DNA of 64,000 nucleotides. Origin: Methylophaga sp. (lineage in GTDB: Bacteria; Pseudomonadota; Gammaproteobacteria; Nitrosococcales; Methylophagaceae). Positions 18,249 through 27,488 of this stretch are shown here, piece after piece. The notes under the pieces were generated by a model. The model did no database searches. It saw only the letters and a list, made by a program, of their open reading frames with translations, and was not told the origin of the DNA. The translations under genes were made by a program, and so were the position numbers. The number at the start of each line of letters is the position of its first letter. Position 1 is the stretch's first letter. Where the stretch lies: positions 276,732 through 340,731 of the forward strand of contig NZ_VENF01000009.1 in NCBI RefSeq assembly GCF_009711715.1. Reading direction: 5' to 3'.

Positions 18249-19223
18249 ATGGCACTGGAATCCAAAATCGCCCAGTCCGCGATCGATTTTCATGGCCTCA
18301 ACCAGCTTCGCCAGCAGGCGGGTCAGGGGCAGAATGAACAGCAGACGCTGCGTCAGGTTGCCGGTCAGTTTGAGTCCCTGTTTGTGAACATGATGCTCAA
18401 ATCGATGCGTCAGGCCAGTCTTGCAGAAGGCCTGTTTGACTCTGAACAGAGCAAAATGTATCAGGATATGGCTGACCAGCAGCTGGCTTCCGATTTGTCG
18501 ATGCGTGGCGGTCTCGGTTTGCAGGATGTCATCATGCGTCAGCTTGGCGGTGATCGCTATACCAAGAGCACTGAAGCGAAGCCCGGGCAGACTTTCAGTA
18601 TTGATACAGTGACTGTCCGACCTGCGCTGGGTATCAAGGTGAACGAAAAAATCATTGAACAAATCCGCGAAGCCAGGCCAAAACTGCTGGCAGAAGATCA
18701 AGAGGTTGCCGACACCGATATGGCAAATATGCCAAAACGCTTCAATTCGCCTGACGAGTTTGTTGAAAAACTCTGGCCTTATGCTGAACGCGCTGCAGAA
18801 AAACTCGGCGTCGCACCGGAAGTGATTCTGTCACAGGCGGCACTGGAAACCGGTTGGGGTAAATATATTCTGACTGATGATAAAGGCAGCAGCTTCAACC
18901 TGTTCAATATCAAAGCGCACCGTTGGGATGGTGATATTGTGTCCAAAAATGCACTGGAATACCGTGACGGTAAAGCGTTGCATGAAAGCTCAAAGTTCCG
19001 TGCTTACGATTCCTATCAGCAGAGCTTTGATGATTATGTGCAGTTTCTTCAAACCCAGCCGCGCTACAGCAAAGCCCTGCAAAATGTCGACGATGCCGAT
19101 GCCTTTATTGAGCAACTGCATAAAGCTGGCTATGCCACCGATCCGCAGTATGCGGACAAGATTAAACGCATTATGAACAGTGACACGCTGGCCCAGATGT
19201 CACTGGATATGGATTTGTTCTGA
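18249..19223 (+). CDS. flgJ: Bifunctional rod cap / peptidoglycan hydrolase FlgJ
   Basis: Dual-domain protein of 324 residues. Residues ~1-110 form the rod-capping domain (QFESLFVNMMLKSMRQASLAEGLF). Residues ~165-320 form a GH73 glucosaminidase domain with the proposed catalytic Glu in SQAALETGWGK and the downstream NLFNIKA and FRAYDSYQQSFDDYVQFL motifs. It opens the peptidoglycan so that the rod can pass. The fused domain arrangement is the usual gammaproteobacterial one. It starts two bases after flgI. Confidence 0.97.
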   Translation: MALESKIAQSAIDFHGLNQLRQQAGQGQNEQQTLRQVAGQFESLFVNMMLKSMRQASLAEGLFDSEQSKMYQDMADQQLASDLSMRGGLGLQDVIMRQLGGDRYTKSTEAKPGQTFSIDTVTVRPALGIKVNEKIIEQIREARPKLLAEDQEVADTDMANMPKRFNSPDEFVEKLWPYAERAAEKLGVAPEVILSQAALETGWGKYILTDDKGSSFNLFNIKAHRWDGDIVSKNALEYRDGKALHESSKFRAYDSYQQSFDDYVQFLQTQPRYSKALQNVDDADAFIEQLHKAGYATDPQYADKIKRIMNSDTLAQMSLDMDLF

Positions 19224-19255
19224 CAGATGCTGAGTCTGAAACGAGGAACTAAGCA

Positions 19256-20647
19256 ATGAGTATTCTGAATATTGGCACATCAGCGTTAACAGCGGCGCAG
19301 ACCGCCCTGTCGACCACCAGTAACAACATCAGTAACGTTAATACGGAAGGCTACACCCGTCAGCGTGCTGAACAAGTTACCCGTCCTGCCAATTATGAGG
19401 GCAATTTCTATCTTGGCTCCGGGGTCACGGTCAATAGTGTTGAGCGTATTTACGACAGTTTTCTGGCAACTCAGGTGAGAAGCTATACCTCGCAGGAAGC
19501 ACAACAGGATACCTTTTTATCTTATTCGCGTCAGGTCGATAATCTGCTCGGTTCATCCGAACTCGGCATTAATGGTGGCCTGGATGCATTTTTCGGCGCA
19601 GTGCAGGAAGTCGCCAATGATCCGACCTCAATTTCCGCTCGTAAGGTGATGCTGACACAGGGGGAACTGTTGGCCAGCCGGTTTAACACGCTGGACTCGC
19701 AGCTGACCCAGCTGACCAGTGATGTCGATAATGATATCGCCGTCGGTGTTGATGATATTAACAACATCACCCGTGGTATCGCTGAGCTGAACCAGGCCAT
19801 TCTGGAAGCCGAAGGCGCCAAGGGTAGCCCCAATGATTTGCTGGACAAGCGCGATCAGTTGATAAACAAGCTGTCGGAATATGTCTCGGTCACCAGCGTG
19901 CCTCAGAGTAACGGTACTGTGAATATCTTCGTCGGTAACGGCCAGGGGCTGGTGGTGGGTACCACACAGGTGGATCTCAACACCATCAGTGACAGTTCGT
20001 TTGATCCGCCGAGGCTTAATATCGGTTTCGGCTCAACCCAGATAGACATTACCAATCAGATCAACGGTGGCAGTCTGGGTGGGGCGTTGCAGTTCCGCAG
20101 CAATATCATCGATAACACCCGCGCTGATTTGGACTTGCTGGCCGAATCGGTGGTCACGGCGTTTAATACGGTGCACGGTAATGGTTTTGACCTGGACGGC
20201 AATGCCGGCGGTAACTTTTTTGACCCAGCCGGTACCACCGCGGCTGATATTAATGTGGTCCTAACCGATCCGCGTCAGATTGCGGCTTCATCGGGTACCA
20301 ATATCGGCACCGGGAATAATGAAAATGCACTGGCTTTGGCCGATTTGCAGACAGACAACAGCCTGGTTCAGGTCAGTGCGGGGCCACCGCCGATCACCCG
20401 TTCCCTGGCGGATCAATATGGCGTGATTGTGTCAGACGTGGCGACCCGCACCCGTCAGGCCGAGGTCAGCCAGGAAACTCAGCAGGCCCTGCTGCAACAG
20501 ACCAAGCAGCGGTTTGACAGTGTTTCGGGTGTGAACCTTGATGAAGAAGCCGCTGATCTCATCAAATATCAGCAGGCTTATCAGGCGGCATCACAGATTA
20601 TCGTTGTGTCTAACACGATTTTTGACACGCTCATCAACGCGGTCTAG
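19256..20647 (+). CDS. flgK: Hook-filament junction protein FlgK (HAP1)
   Basis: Hook-associated protein of 463 residues, shorter than the enterobacterial form (about 550), with a reduced outer domain. The N-terminal motif (SALTAAQTALSTTSNNISNVN) and C-terminal helix (EAADLIKYQQAYQAASQIIVVSNTIFDTLI) are intact, so it is functional-looking. It joins the hook to FlgL and filament. The ribosome site GAGGAA precedes the ATG. Confidence 0.96.
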   Translation: MSILNIGTSALTAAQTALSTTSNNISNVNTEGYTRQRAEQVTRPANYEGNFYLGSGVTVNSVERIYDSFLATQVRSYTSQEAQQDTFLSYSRQVDNLLGSSELGINGGLDAFFGAVQEVANDPTSISARKVMLTQGELLASRFNTLDSQLTQLTSDVDNDIAVGVDDINNITRGIAELNQAILEAEGAKGSPNDLLDKRDQLINKLSEYVSVTSVPQSNGTVNIFVGNGQGLVVGTTQVDLNTISDSSFDPPRLNIGFGSTQIDITNQINGGSLGGALQFRSNIIDNTRADLDLLAESVVTAFNTVHGNGFDLDGNAGGNFFDPAGTTAADINVVLTDPRQIAASSGTNIGTGNNENALALADLQTDNSLVQVSAGPPPITRSLADQYGVIVSDVATRTRQAEVSQETQQALLQQTKQRFDSVSGVNLDEEAADLIKYQQAYQAASQIIVVSNTIFDTLINAV

Positions 20648-20656
20648 GAGATCGTT

Positions 20657-21562
20657 ATGCGTATATCCACCAATTACATACAACAGCAAAGTGTCGAGGC
20701 GATGTTGCGTCAACAGACCGAACTGGCTAAAACCCAGCAGCAGGTCTCGACAGGCGAACGCATTCTGTCCCCCTCCGATGATCCGGTGGCTGCTGTCAGG
20801 ATTCTTGGTATTGAACGTGATTTGAATCTGACCCAGCAATATCAGGGTAATGCCGATGTAGCTGAAAACAAACTCAATGTTACCGATGGGGTGCTCACCA
20901 GTGCGGTGGATATTATGCAACGCATCCGTGAACTCGCGGTCCAGGGCCTGAATGATACTAATGACGCCAATGCCCGCGCTGGCATTGCCGAGGAAATCAG
21001 TCAGCTTAATCAGAGCTTGTTGAGTCTGGCGAATACCACCGATGCCAACGGGGAATATCTGTTTTCAGGCTACCAGTCGAATACTCGGGCTTTTGATACA
21101 ACCACCTATGCCTACAACGGCGATGGCGGCCAGCGTAATGTGCGGGTGGGTGGTGGCTACCTGGTCGAAGTCAGTGAGCCCGGCGACCAGATTTTTGTCA
21201 GTACCAACCTAGATGGCAACACACAGGCGATATTCCAGACTATTGATGATTTTGCCACCGCGCTGAACAACAATGACTTGTCTACAGCGCCCAATAACGG
21301 CGACTTTCTGAGCAATATGGATACGGCATTGGGACAGGTCTTCGGTGCCCGGACCAATGTCGGTACCAAGCTCAATGCTATCGACCAGCAACGCGCCGTT
21401 AACGAGGCCAGCATCGCCAGTCTTGAAACCAATCGTTCCCAGCTCGCCGACCTCGACTATGCGGAAGCGATAACCCGTCTCAATCAGCAATCTGTCGGCC
21501 TGCAGGCAGCCCAGCAGGCTTATGTTAAAGTGCAGGGACTGTCATTGTTCAATTACATCTGA
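20657..21562 (+). CDS. flgL: Hook-filament junction protein FlgL (HAP3)
   Basis: Hook-associated protein 3 of 301 residues with flagellin-like ends: N-terminal QQVSTGERILSPSDDPVAAVR and C-terminal LDYAEAITRLNQQSVGLQAAQQAYVKVQGLSLFNYI. It ends the flgHIJKL unit. No terminator is visible before the next gene 26 bases later, so transcription probably reads into the glycan operon. Confidence 0.96.
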   Translation: MRISTNYIQQQSVEAMLRQQTELAKTQQQVSTGERILSPSDDPVAAVRILGIERDLNLTQQYQGNADVAENKLNVTDGVLTSAVDIMQRIRELAVQGLNDTNDANARAGIAEEISQLNQSLLSLANTTDANGEYLFSGYQSNTRAFDTTTYAYNGDGGQRNVRVGGGYLVEVSEPGDQIFVSTNLDGNTQAIFQTIDDFATALNNNDLSTAPNNGDFLSNMDTALGQVFGARTNVGTKLNAIDQQRAVNEASIASLETNRSQLADLDYAEAITRLNQQSVGLQAAQQAYVKVQGLSLFNYI

Positions 21563-21588
21563 GTGGTCGCAGAGAAGGGATTAACAGC

Positions 21589-22653
21589 GTGAAAATTGAG
21601 GACTTCGGGATTGCTTTTCTGGTGCATTTCTCGGAAATGTTTAACCACTATGCCCCAGTCTGGAATAAGTTAAATCGCGAAGATTTCATTATCGTAGTGC
21701 ACGGTACTGAATTTGAAAGAGAGCGCACTGTTGAAGCCTGTGAGGAATACCAGGTTCACTACATCATGCTGGAAGAGGTGATGGCAGAAGGGCATCGCTT
21801 TCCATTTATGGTCTCCAATCATGCAATGCATCAATTCAATGGGCGTCCCCTGATAGAGACGATTGCTGAAAAAAACATTCGCTTTATGTATGCGCTGGGC
21901 AAAGCCCGTCATAATTTCTCTGCCTGGAACAGTAGTTATGATTTGTTTCTGGGGTTTGGTCCTTTTCATGCAGAACAACTGGCTCGATTTAACACGCCTG
22001 TGGTGCAGATGGGTTACCCGCGTTATGACATCTTCTTTAACGGACTGCCGGACCTGACTCCCCTCACTGAACAGCTGCAGCTGGATCCTGACAAAGAGAC
22101 CCTGTTGTGGTTGCCGACCTGGCGTGAGCTTTCATCGGTACCAGCTTATGCCGAGCGCATGGCTGAACTGGCTGATGATTACAATATCATCGTCAAGTTG
22201 CATCCGCTTACTCAGGAAGAAGAGCCGCAGATTATTGATTTGCTGGCACCTTTACCTTTTACCGCTGTGATTACCTCGGTAATCGATAATGTCTATCTGT
22301 TTGCGCTGGCAGATAAAGTTATCTGTGATTACGGCGGCACCGCTTTTGGGGCGATTTACCTTGATAAACCTCTGTTGTTGCTTAATCTACCTGATGCACA
22401 GCAGGATCCTTTGGCCGGTGCCGATTCTCCGGATATTATGCTGAGGAATGATATTGTCAGCCTTGATGCCGGCAGTTTTCATCTGATTACGGATGTTCTC
22501 AACAACGAGGCGCTCTGGCAACAACAACAGCGACGGCGTGAACAACTGCGGTGTTATTATTTTGCGCCGAACTACGGACATTCCGCTGAGGCCGCTGCTC
22601 AGGCTATCTGCCAGGCGAGTGAAATTATCAAGCAAGAGGGGCTGACAGCGTAA
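21589..22653 (+). CDS. TagB/TagF-like CDP-glycerol glycerophosphotransferase-family protein
   Basis: Predicted cytosolic transferase of 354 residues, GTG start eight bases after an AAGGGA site. The family blocks of poly(glycerol phosphate) transferases (Glyphos_transf) are recognisable: GYPRYD (about residue 142), LLWLPTWR (about 172-179), IIVKLHPLT (about 202) and DYGGTAFGAIYLDKP (about 247). Known members move a phosphoglycerol group from a CDP-activated donor to a glycan. Here it is the first gene of an operon that appears to make a CDP-activated phosphoramidate, so it may instead transfer phosphoramidate to a surface sugar. That role is inference. Teichoic acid genes are absent. Confidence 0.72.
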   Translation: MKIEDFGIAFLVHFSEMFNHYAPVWNKLNREDFIIVVHGTEFERERTVEACEEYQVHYIMLEEVMAEGHRFPFMVSNHAMHQFNGRPLIETIAEKNIRFMYALGKARHNFSAWNSSYDLFLGFGPFHAEQLARFNTPVVQMGYPRYDIFFNGLPDLTPLTEQLQLDPDKETLLWLPTWRELSSVPAYAERMAELADDYNIIVKLHPLTQEEEPQIIDLLAPLPFTAVITSVIDNVYLFALADKVICDYGGTAFGAIYLDKPLLLLNLPDAQQDPLAGADSPDIMLRNDIVSLDAGSFHLITDVLNNEALWQQQQRRREQLRCYYFAPNYGHSAEAAAQAICQASEIIKQEGLTA

Positions 22654-22655
22654 TT

Positions 22656-23174
22656 ATGGTTATCTGGATTGTCGGCCTGTCCGGAGCAGGCAAAACCACT
22701 ATCGGCAAAGCAGTCTATGAAAAATGGCGACAGCTGGCGCCCAACACCGTACTGCTGGATGGTGACCAGTTGCGTCAGGTGTTTGCCCATGATAATCACA
22801 AAACGGATTACAGTATTGAAGGTCGCCGGATCAACGCGCAGCGGGCGATAGGCCTGTGTCAGTTACTCGACAGCCAGGGGATCAATGTTGTCTGTTGTCT
22901 GTTGTCAATTTTCGAAGACCACCGACAGCAGAACCGAAACACGCTAAGCCGTTACTTCGAGGTGTTTGTTGATGTGCCTATGGCAGAGCTGATTGCCCGC
23001 GATGACAAGGGCTTGTATCGGGGAGCTGTGACCGGTGAAACTAAAAATGTGGTGGGAGTTGATATTCCTTTTGACCGGCCGCAAAGCCCTGATCTTGTGA
23101 TAGAAAACAGTCATCAGCTAGCTGATATAAAAGCCTATGCTGAGCAGATTCTTGAAGCGGCGGGAGTCCATTGA
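22656..23174 (+). CDS. APS-kinase-like protein, probable CDP-phosphoramidate kinase (Cj1415-like)
   Basis: P-loop kinase of 172 residues with a Walker A motif GLSGAGKTT at residues 7-15 and the adenylylsulfate-kinase-type LLDGDQLR and YRGAVTGE segments. It lacks typical neighbours for sulfate activation (no cysD, cysN or cysH). In C. jejuni the related Cj1415 phosphorylates the ribose 3'-OH of cytidine diphosphoramidate. The three other enzymes of that pathway are encoded downstream in this operon, which makes the same role likely. True sulfate activation remains possible. The gene starts two bases after the transferase stop. Confidence 0.75.
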   Translation: MVIWIVGLSGAGKTTIGKAVYEKWRQLAPNTVLLDGDQLRQVFAHDNHKTDYSIEGRRINAQRAIGLCQLLDSQGINVVCCLLSIFEDHRQQNRNTLSRYFEVFVDVPMAELIARDDKGLYRGAVTGETKNVVGVDIPFDRPQSPDLVIENSHQLADIKAYAEQILEAAGVH

Positions 23175-23737
23175 TGTTTAACGACGAGCGCTATCCCTAT
23201 GCCCAGGGACCTTTACTGGAACAGCCTAATACCTATTTTTACACTCGCTATCATGGCGAAGCTTTTCTGGATGCCTGGCTGCAAACCCGTTCTCTGGCTT
23301 CAATGCCGGAAAACATCAGCAGACCTTCAGCCGATATCAGTCAGAGCTCAGTTGAAAACAATGCAATCGTCACCCGCAATTTGTTGCTTGATCTGATAAA
23401 TCATCAGGCGGAACAGGCCTATTGGTGGCCACGGCTGGTGAAAAAATTTGAAGTCAAAAAGCGGCTGTTTGCGGCCTATCAGTCTGAACCGCCGCATCGA
23501 CCAGTGATCGAGAGTGGTTACCAGGATCTGGATATCTACTTGCTATTTGCCGAATGGCTCGTCATCAGCTATCAGCATCAGGCTAAACTGCAATTACTCA
23601 ATACCTTGCTCAAGGTAATGGATACTTTGATCTCGCAGCAAAAACAGCTGTTCCCGAGACAACAGAATAATATTGCCTGGCTGCTGCAACAGGAAAAGGT
23701 CTGTGTGAGCCAGTTGCAACAAACGGTGATAGCATGA
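23174..23737 (+). CDS. Unrecognised operon protein
   Basis: Protein of 187 residues that I do not recognise. The ATG at 23174 overlaps the upstream stop as TGATG, and its own stop overlaps the next start as ATGA, so it is clearly part of the coupled operon. It has no signal peptide or membrane segment. The middle is rich in aromatic residues (AEQAYWWPRLVKKFEVKKRL). The C-terminal half looks helical with many Gln and Leu residues. It has no obvious metal or nucleotide motif. Its place suggests a role in phosphoramidate synthesis or transfer, but sequence alone gives no function. Confidence 0.8.
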   Translation: MFNDERYPYAQGPLLEQPNTYFYTRYHGEAFLDAWLQTRSLASMPENISRPSADISQSSVENNAIVTRNLLLDLINHQAEQAYWWPRLVKKFEVKKRLFAAYQSEPPHRPVIESGYQDLDIYLLFAEWLVISYQHQAKLQLLNTLLKVMDTLISQQKQLFPRQQNNIAWLLQQEKVCVSQLQQTVIA

Positions 23738-24468
23738 ATCATTACGCTGGTTTTATAGTGCTTTGCGCTCCCACAGCCCGTTCACAGGCCTATTTGCAGG
23801 CTATCAGGTCTGCAGGACTCAATCCTGACCATGTCATTGTTTATGGTCATGCCCGTCCCCGTAACCAGACCAACGATACAAGGGGCCATGCTTTAGCATT
23901 AGCTCAGCCTGATTTCAGTCTGCCACTCAGCCAGACCATCAGCGAGGCTGGCTGGCCGGCAAGTGTTATCGATGATGATGCCATCGGTAGTGATGAAGTC
24001 GTTCAGCTACTGCAGACCTTATCTCCGAGCTTAACGGTTTTCTCAGGCTTTGGTGGACAACTGGTGCCGAAAAGGGTGTTGGAGCAGACAGGGCGGTTAT
24101 TACATATCCATTCCGGCTGGTTGCCGGATTACCGTGGCAGCACCACACTTTATTACAGCTTGCTGGAACAGGGGCACTGTGCCGCGACAGCGCTGCTGTT
24201 GACGGAAGATATTGATGATGGCCCGATTCTGGCCCGTAAAACTTATCCGGCCCCTGATCAGCAGACAGATATCGACTATGCCTATGACTGTGCGATTCGG
24301 GCAGATTTGCTGATTACAGTACTCAAACAATATGTGACGCAAGGCTGTTTACCTGAACCCATTGAGATCAAGGATGAAGGGGAGATGTTTTATGTTATTC
24401 ATCCCTTGCTCAAGCATCTCGCCATCTTGTCTTTGAAGGAGACAGCAAATGCTGGCGATAGCCTTTGA
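23734..24468 (+). CDS. Formyltransferase-family protein with altered active-site motif
   Basis: Protein of 244 residues with the formyl_trans_N fold signature: FSGFGGQLVP, then HIHSGWLPDYRGS, then EDIDDGPIL. Relatives such as methionyl-tRNA, ArnA and sugar N-formyltransferases use an Asn-x-His pair plus Asp with 10-formyl-tetrahydrofolate. Here the His and Asp are present but the Asn is His (HIH). It may formylate an amine of a sugar or intermediate of this operon, or it may have changed chemistry. Its end overlaps the glutamine kinase gene by 20 bases. Confidence 0.75.
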   Translation: MNHYAGFIVLCAPTARSQAYLQAIRSAGLNPDHVIVYGHARPRNQTNDTRGHALALAQPDFSLPLSQTISEAGWPASVIDDDAIGSDEVVQLLQTLSPSLTVFSGFGGQLVPKRVLEQTGRLLHIHSGWLPDYRGSTTLYYSLLEQGHCAATALLLTEDIDDGPILARKTYPAPDQQTDIDYAYDCAIRADLLITVLKQYVTQGCLPEPIEIKDEGEMFYVIHPLLKHLAILSLKETANAGDSL

Positions 24469-26839
24469 TTTCGGTACCAAGGCGGAAACGCTGGAAAATT
24501 TGCAGGGCAATCTGAGTCAGAGTCAGCTTTTACCGCAATATTTCTTCTCCTGTGAACAATGGCAGCAATCCCGCGACAGAATACTGGCTGCCATTGCGGA
24601 TCGTTTTGCTGATAAGAAACTGGCGGTGAGGAGCAGTGCACAGGGTGAAGATGGCGAGGTCAGTTCCATGGCCGGCGCCTATAACTCGGTACTCAATGTC
24701 AGCGCAAATAACAGTCACAGTCTGATCAATGCTGTCCAGACTGTGGTCGATTCCTATTCCGGCAACCCGGAGGATCAGGTACTGGTACAGCCAATGTTGT
24801 CGGATGTGGCGCTGAGCGGGGTAGTGATGACCCACGACATTGAAACCGGCGCCCCCTATTATGTGATCAGCTACGATGATGAAAGTGGTCGTACCGACAC
24901 CATTACTGCCGGTAACGGCGTCAATAAAACGGTGTTGTTGCATCGTGAATACGAAGCTGAACTGATTGAGTCCGCGCGTATCAGAGCTATCCTTCATGGT
25001 GTTCATGAACTGGAGCAGGTCTGCGGCAATGTGCCGCTGGATATCGAGTTTGTGCTCACTGCAGCAGGTGAACTGTTTATCCTGCAGGTGCGGCGAATTG
25101 CGCTGCATAAAACCTGGCATCCGGTAACCGAGCGCCGAACCTCACGCAAGCTGGCTTTTATTGAAAACTTTATTAAACAACGTTCGGCGAGCAGGAATAA
25201 GCTGCTCGGCGCACGTACGATTCTGGGCGTAATGACCGACTGGAATCCGGCAGAAATTATCGGCGTTACCCCCAGACCTTTGGCAGTGTCTTTATATCGT
25301 GATTTAGTGACGGCGCACATCTGGCGAGATGCCAGGGCTGTTATGGGGTACCGCGCTTTGCCAGCCGAGGAACTGATGGTGGTAATTGACCACCATCCAT
25401 ATATTGATATCCGCAACAGCTTTAACTCCTTCCTGCCGGCCAGGCTACCGGACAGTATCGGTGAAAAGCTTGTCGACGCCTGGCTGAATCGGCTTGATAA
25501 ACGGCCGGAACTGCATGATAAAGTGGAGTTTGACATTGCTCATACCTGTCTGGATGTCGATTTTGAACACAGTTTCAAAAAGCGCTATCCAGACCTGTTG
25601 AACGACGAAGAACTGACGCTCTATAAAAGCGAACTGCAAACGCTTACCAACTCACTGCTGGACTGCTCTGATAACGGTAACCTGAAGCAATCAATGGCGT
25701 GCGTCGACGCACTGATGTCACGCCAGCAGCAGCGCAGCCGGATCGAGCTGGATCAGACTGAAGACCCGCTTCAGCTTGCCATAGAGCTACTGGATGAGTG
25801 CCGGCATTCCGGCACTTTCCCTTTTGCCTGCCTGGCGAGGCATGGCTTTATGGCTGAAGCGCTACTTCGTTCACTGGTGCGCACCGGCGCAATCACTGCA
25901 GATCGCGTCGCCGAGCTCAAACATGCGATTCATACCGTGACCAGTGATCTCGTGGTCGATTTTCAGAATGCATCCAGTGATCCTGGTGTGATACCGGCAT
26001 TTCTTAACAAATACGGACATTTGCGCCCCGGGACTTACGATATAACCTCGCTGCGATATGACGAAAGCCCTGATCTGTTCAGCAGTCAGGCCAGTGCCAG
26101 GGCAAAACCGAAACAACATAGCTTTCACTTCAGCCCTGAGGAAGAACTGGCTATCAACGAGAGTCTGCTGACCGCAGGGTTGAATATGAATGCGGCGGCA
26201 TTGTTTATTTATGCTGAGCTAGCAATCAAAGTGCGTGAGCTTGGTAAATTTGTCTTCACCCGTAGTTTGTCCGATGCACTTTATTGCCTATCACGTTGGG
26301 GTGAGATGAGTGGGTTGTCACGTGACGATGTATCCTATCTTGACTGGGAAGATATCAAGGCCACTGCTGTTTCACCGGTGCTTGATTATCAGGATCGATA
26401 TTTTCTCGACAAGGTGACCGAAGCGGAGAAAAGTCTGCGTGCCGCCTTGCCATTGCGGCTGGGATATCTGCTGCGTGATGCTCGGGATGTGTTCGTTATC
26501 CCGGTCAATCGTCATGAGCCGACCTTTATTACCAATGAATCCGTCAGCGGTGAAACAGTTCTGCTGGATGCTAAGTCCTCAGCCTCTCAGTCGCTGTTCA
26601 ACAAGATTGTCTGTATTAAAAATGCCGATCCCGGGTTTGACTGGATTTTTACCAAGGGGATCCGGGGGCTAATCACGCAGTTTGGCGGTGCCAACTCACA
26701 TATGGCGATACGTTGTGCCGAGTTTGGCATTCCTGCGGCGATTGGTTGTGGTGAGCAGACTTTCGGGCGCATGATTAAAGCCGAGAGCGTACTGCTCAAT
26801 TGCCACAACCGGACCTTAAAACCCAGACATCATGGCTGA
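24449..26839 (+). CDS. PEP-synthase-like L-glutamine kinase (Cj1418-like)
   Basis: Large enzyme of 796 residues built like PEP synthase. An N-terminal ATP-grasp region has KLAVRSSAQGEDG at about residues 57-70 and DIEFVLTAAGELFILQVRR near 195-215. A long middle part is followed by a C-terminal phospho-His domain with GGANSHMAIRCAEFGIPAAIG, in which His751 is the expected phospho-carrier. The GGxxSHMAIR form is that of C. jejuni Cj1418, which phosphorylates the amide nitrogen of L-glutamine. No pyruvate-binding TIM barrel of PEP synthase is present. It has a good AAGGAGA site and overlaps both neighbours. Function is inferred from motif and partners. Confidence 0.8.
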   Translation: MLAIAFDFGTKAETLENLQGNLSQSQLLPQYFFSCEQWQQSRDRILAAIADRFADKKLAVRSSAQGEDGEVSSMAGAYNSVLNVSANNSHSLINAVQTVVDSYSGNPEDQVLVQPMLSDVALSGVVMTHDIETGAPYYVISYDDESGRTDTITAGNGVNKTVLLHREYEAELIESARIRAILHGVHELEQVCGNVPLDIEFVLTAAGELFILQVRRIALHKTWHPVTERRTSRKLAFIENFIKQRSASRNKLLGARTILGVMTDWNPAEIIGVTPRPLAVSLYRDLVTAHIWRDARAVMGYRALPAEELMVVIDHHPYIDIRNSFNSFLPARLPDSIGEKLVDAWLNRLDKRPELHDKVEFDIAHTCLDVDFEHSFKKRYPDLLNDEELTLYKSELQTLTNSLLDCSDNGNLKQSMACVDALMSRQQQRSRIELDQTEDPLQLAIELLDECRHSGTFPFACLARHGFMAEALLRSLVRTGAITADRVAELKHAIHTVTSDLVVDFQNASSDPGVIPAFLNKYGHLRPGTYDITSLRYDESPDLFSSQASARAKPKQHSFHFSPEEELAINESLLTAGLNMNAAALFIYAELAIKVRELGKFVFTRSLSDALYCLSRWGEMSGLSRDDVSYLDWEDIKATAVSPVLDYQDRYFLDKVTEAEKSLRAALPLRLGYLLRDARDVFVIPVNRHEPTFITNESVSGETVLLDAKSSASQSLFNKIVCIKNADPGFDWIFTKGIRGLITQFGGANSHMAIRCAEFGIPAAIGCGEQTFGRMIKAESVLLNCHNRTLKPRHHG

Positions 26840-27488
26840 GAGAAAAACTATCGGCATCAGTATGCGTGTAGTCGAAGCAAGCGACTATGAAGAGCCACGC
26901 GATGCACTGGCGCATGACTGGTATCCATTTCTTGATTGGGTATTGGGAGAGCGGGCGAACTGGCTGCTGATTCCCAACCTGGGCGCAGAGTCTGTCAATG
27001 CTTTTGTCAGGGGACATGCCATTGACGGCCTGATATTGTCTGGTGGTAATGATATTGGCGATTGTCCGATTCGTGATGAGACCGAAACAGCGCTGATTCG
27101 CTATATGCTGGAAAATGATTTACCGCTGGTCGGTATCTGCCGGGGGCTGCAACTTATCTGGCGGTTTTTCGGCGGTGAATTGAAGCCAGTCAGCCCTGAG
27201 GCCCATATCGCATGCCGGCACCAGATTTATCCCACGGATGAATGGGAAGCAATAGTTGGTAACACTGAACCGTTATCCGTTAACTCCTATCACGGCATCG
27301 GCCTTTCAACAGTGAGCAGGCCTGAATCACTGATTACTTTGGCAATCACTGACGATCAGCAAATTGAAGCCGTCAGACATCATCAGGCGCCGATACTCGG
27401 GCTGATGTGGCACCCTGAGCGTGAACAGCCTTTTGCGGAAAATGACAGACGATTGATACAAAATTTTTTATTGGGGGAGCAAGATTGA
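26832..27488 (+). CDS. Class I glutamine amidotransferase-like hydrolase (Cj1417-like)
   Basis: Class I glutamine amidotransferase (peptidase C26-type) of 218 residues. The triad is readable: Cys103 in GICRGLQL, His194 and Glu196 in MWHPERE. C. jejuni Cj1417 belongs to this family and hydrolyses gamma-glutamyl-CDP-amidate to glutamate and cytidine diphosphoramidate. Other members (PuuD) split gamma-glutamyl-GABA, but no putrescine genes are near. The eight-base overlap with the glutamine kinase gene and the following cytidylyltransferase make the Cj1417-like role most likely. Confidence 0.8.
   Translation: MAERKTIGISMRVVEASDYEEPRDALAHDWYPFLDWVLGERANWLLIPNLGAESVNAFVRGHAIDGLILSGGNDIGDCPIRDETETALIRYMLENDLPLVGICRGLQLIWRFFGGELKPVSPEAHIACRHQIYPTDEWEAIVGNTEPLSVNSYHGIGLSTVSRPESLITLAITDDQQIEAVRHHQAPILGLMWHPEREQPFAENDRRLIQNFLLGEQD

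Noticed and set aside
22656..23174. True sulfate-assimilation kinase CysC
   Set aside because: No sulfate activation genes are nearby and three other phosphoramidate-type enzymes share the operon; kept only as an alternative.
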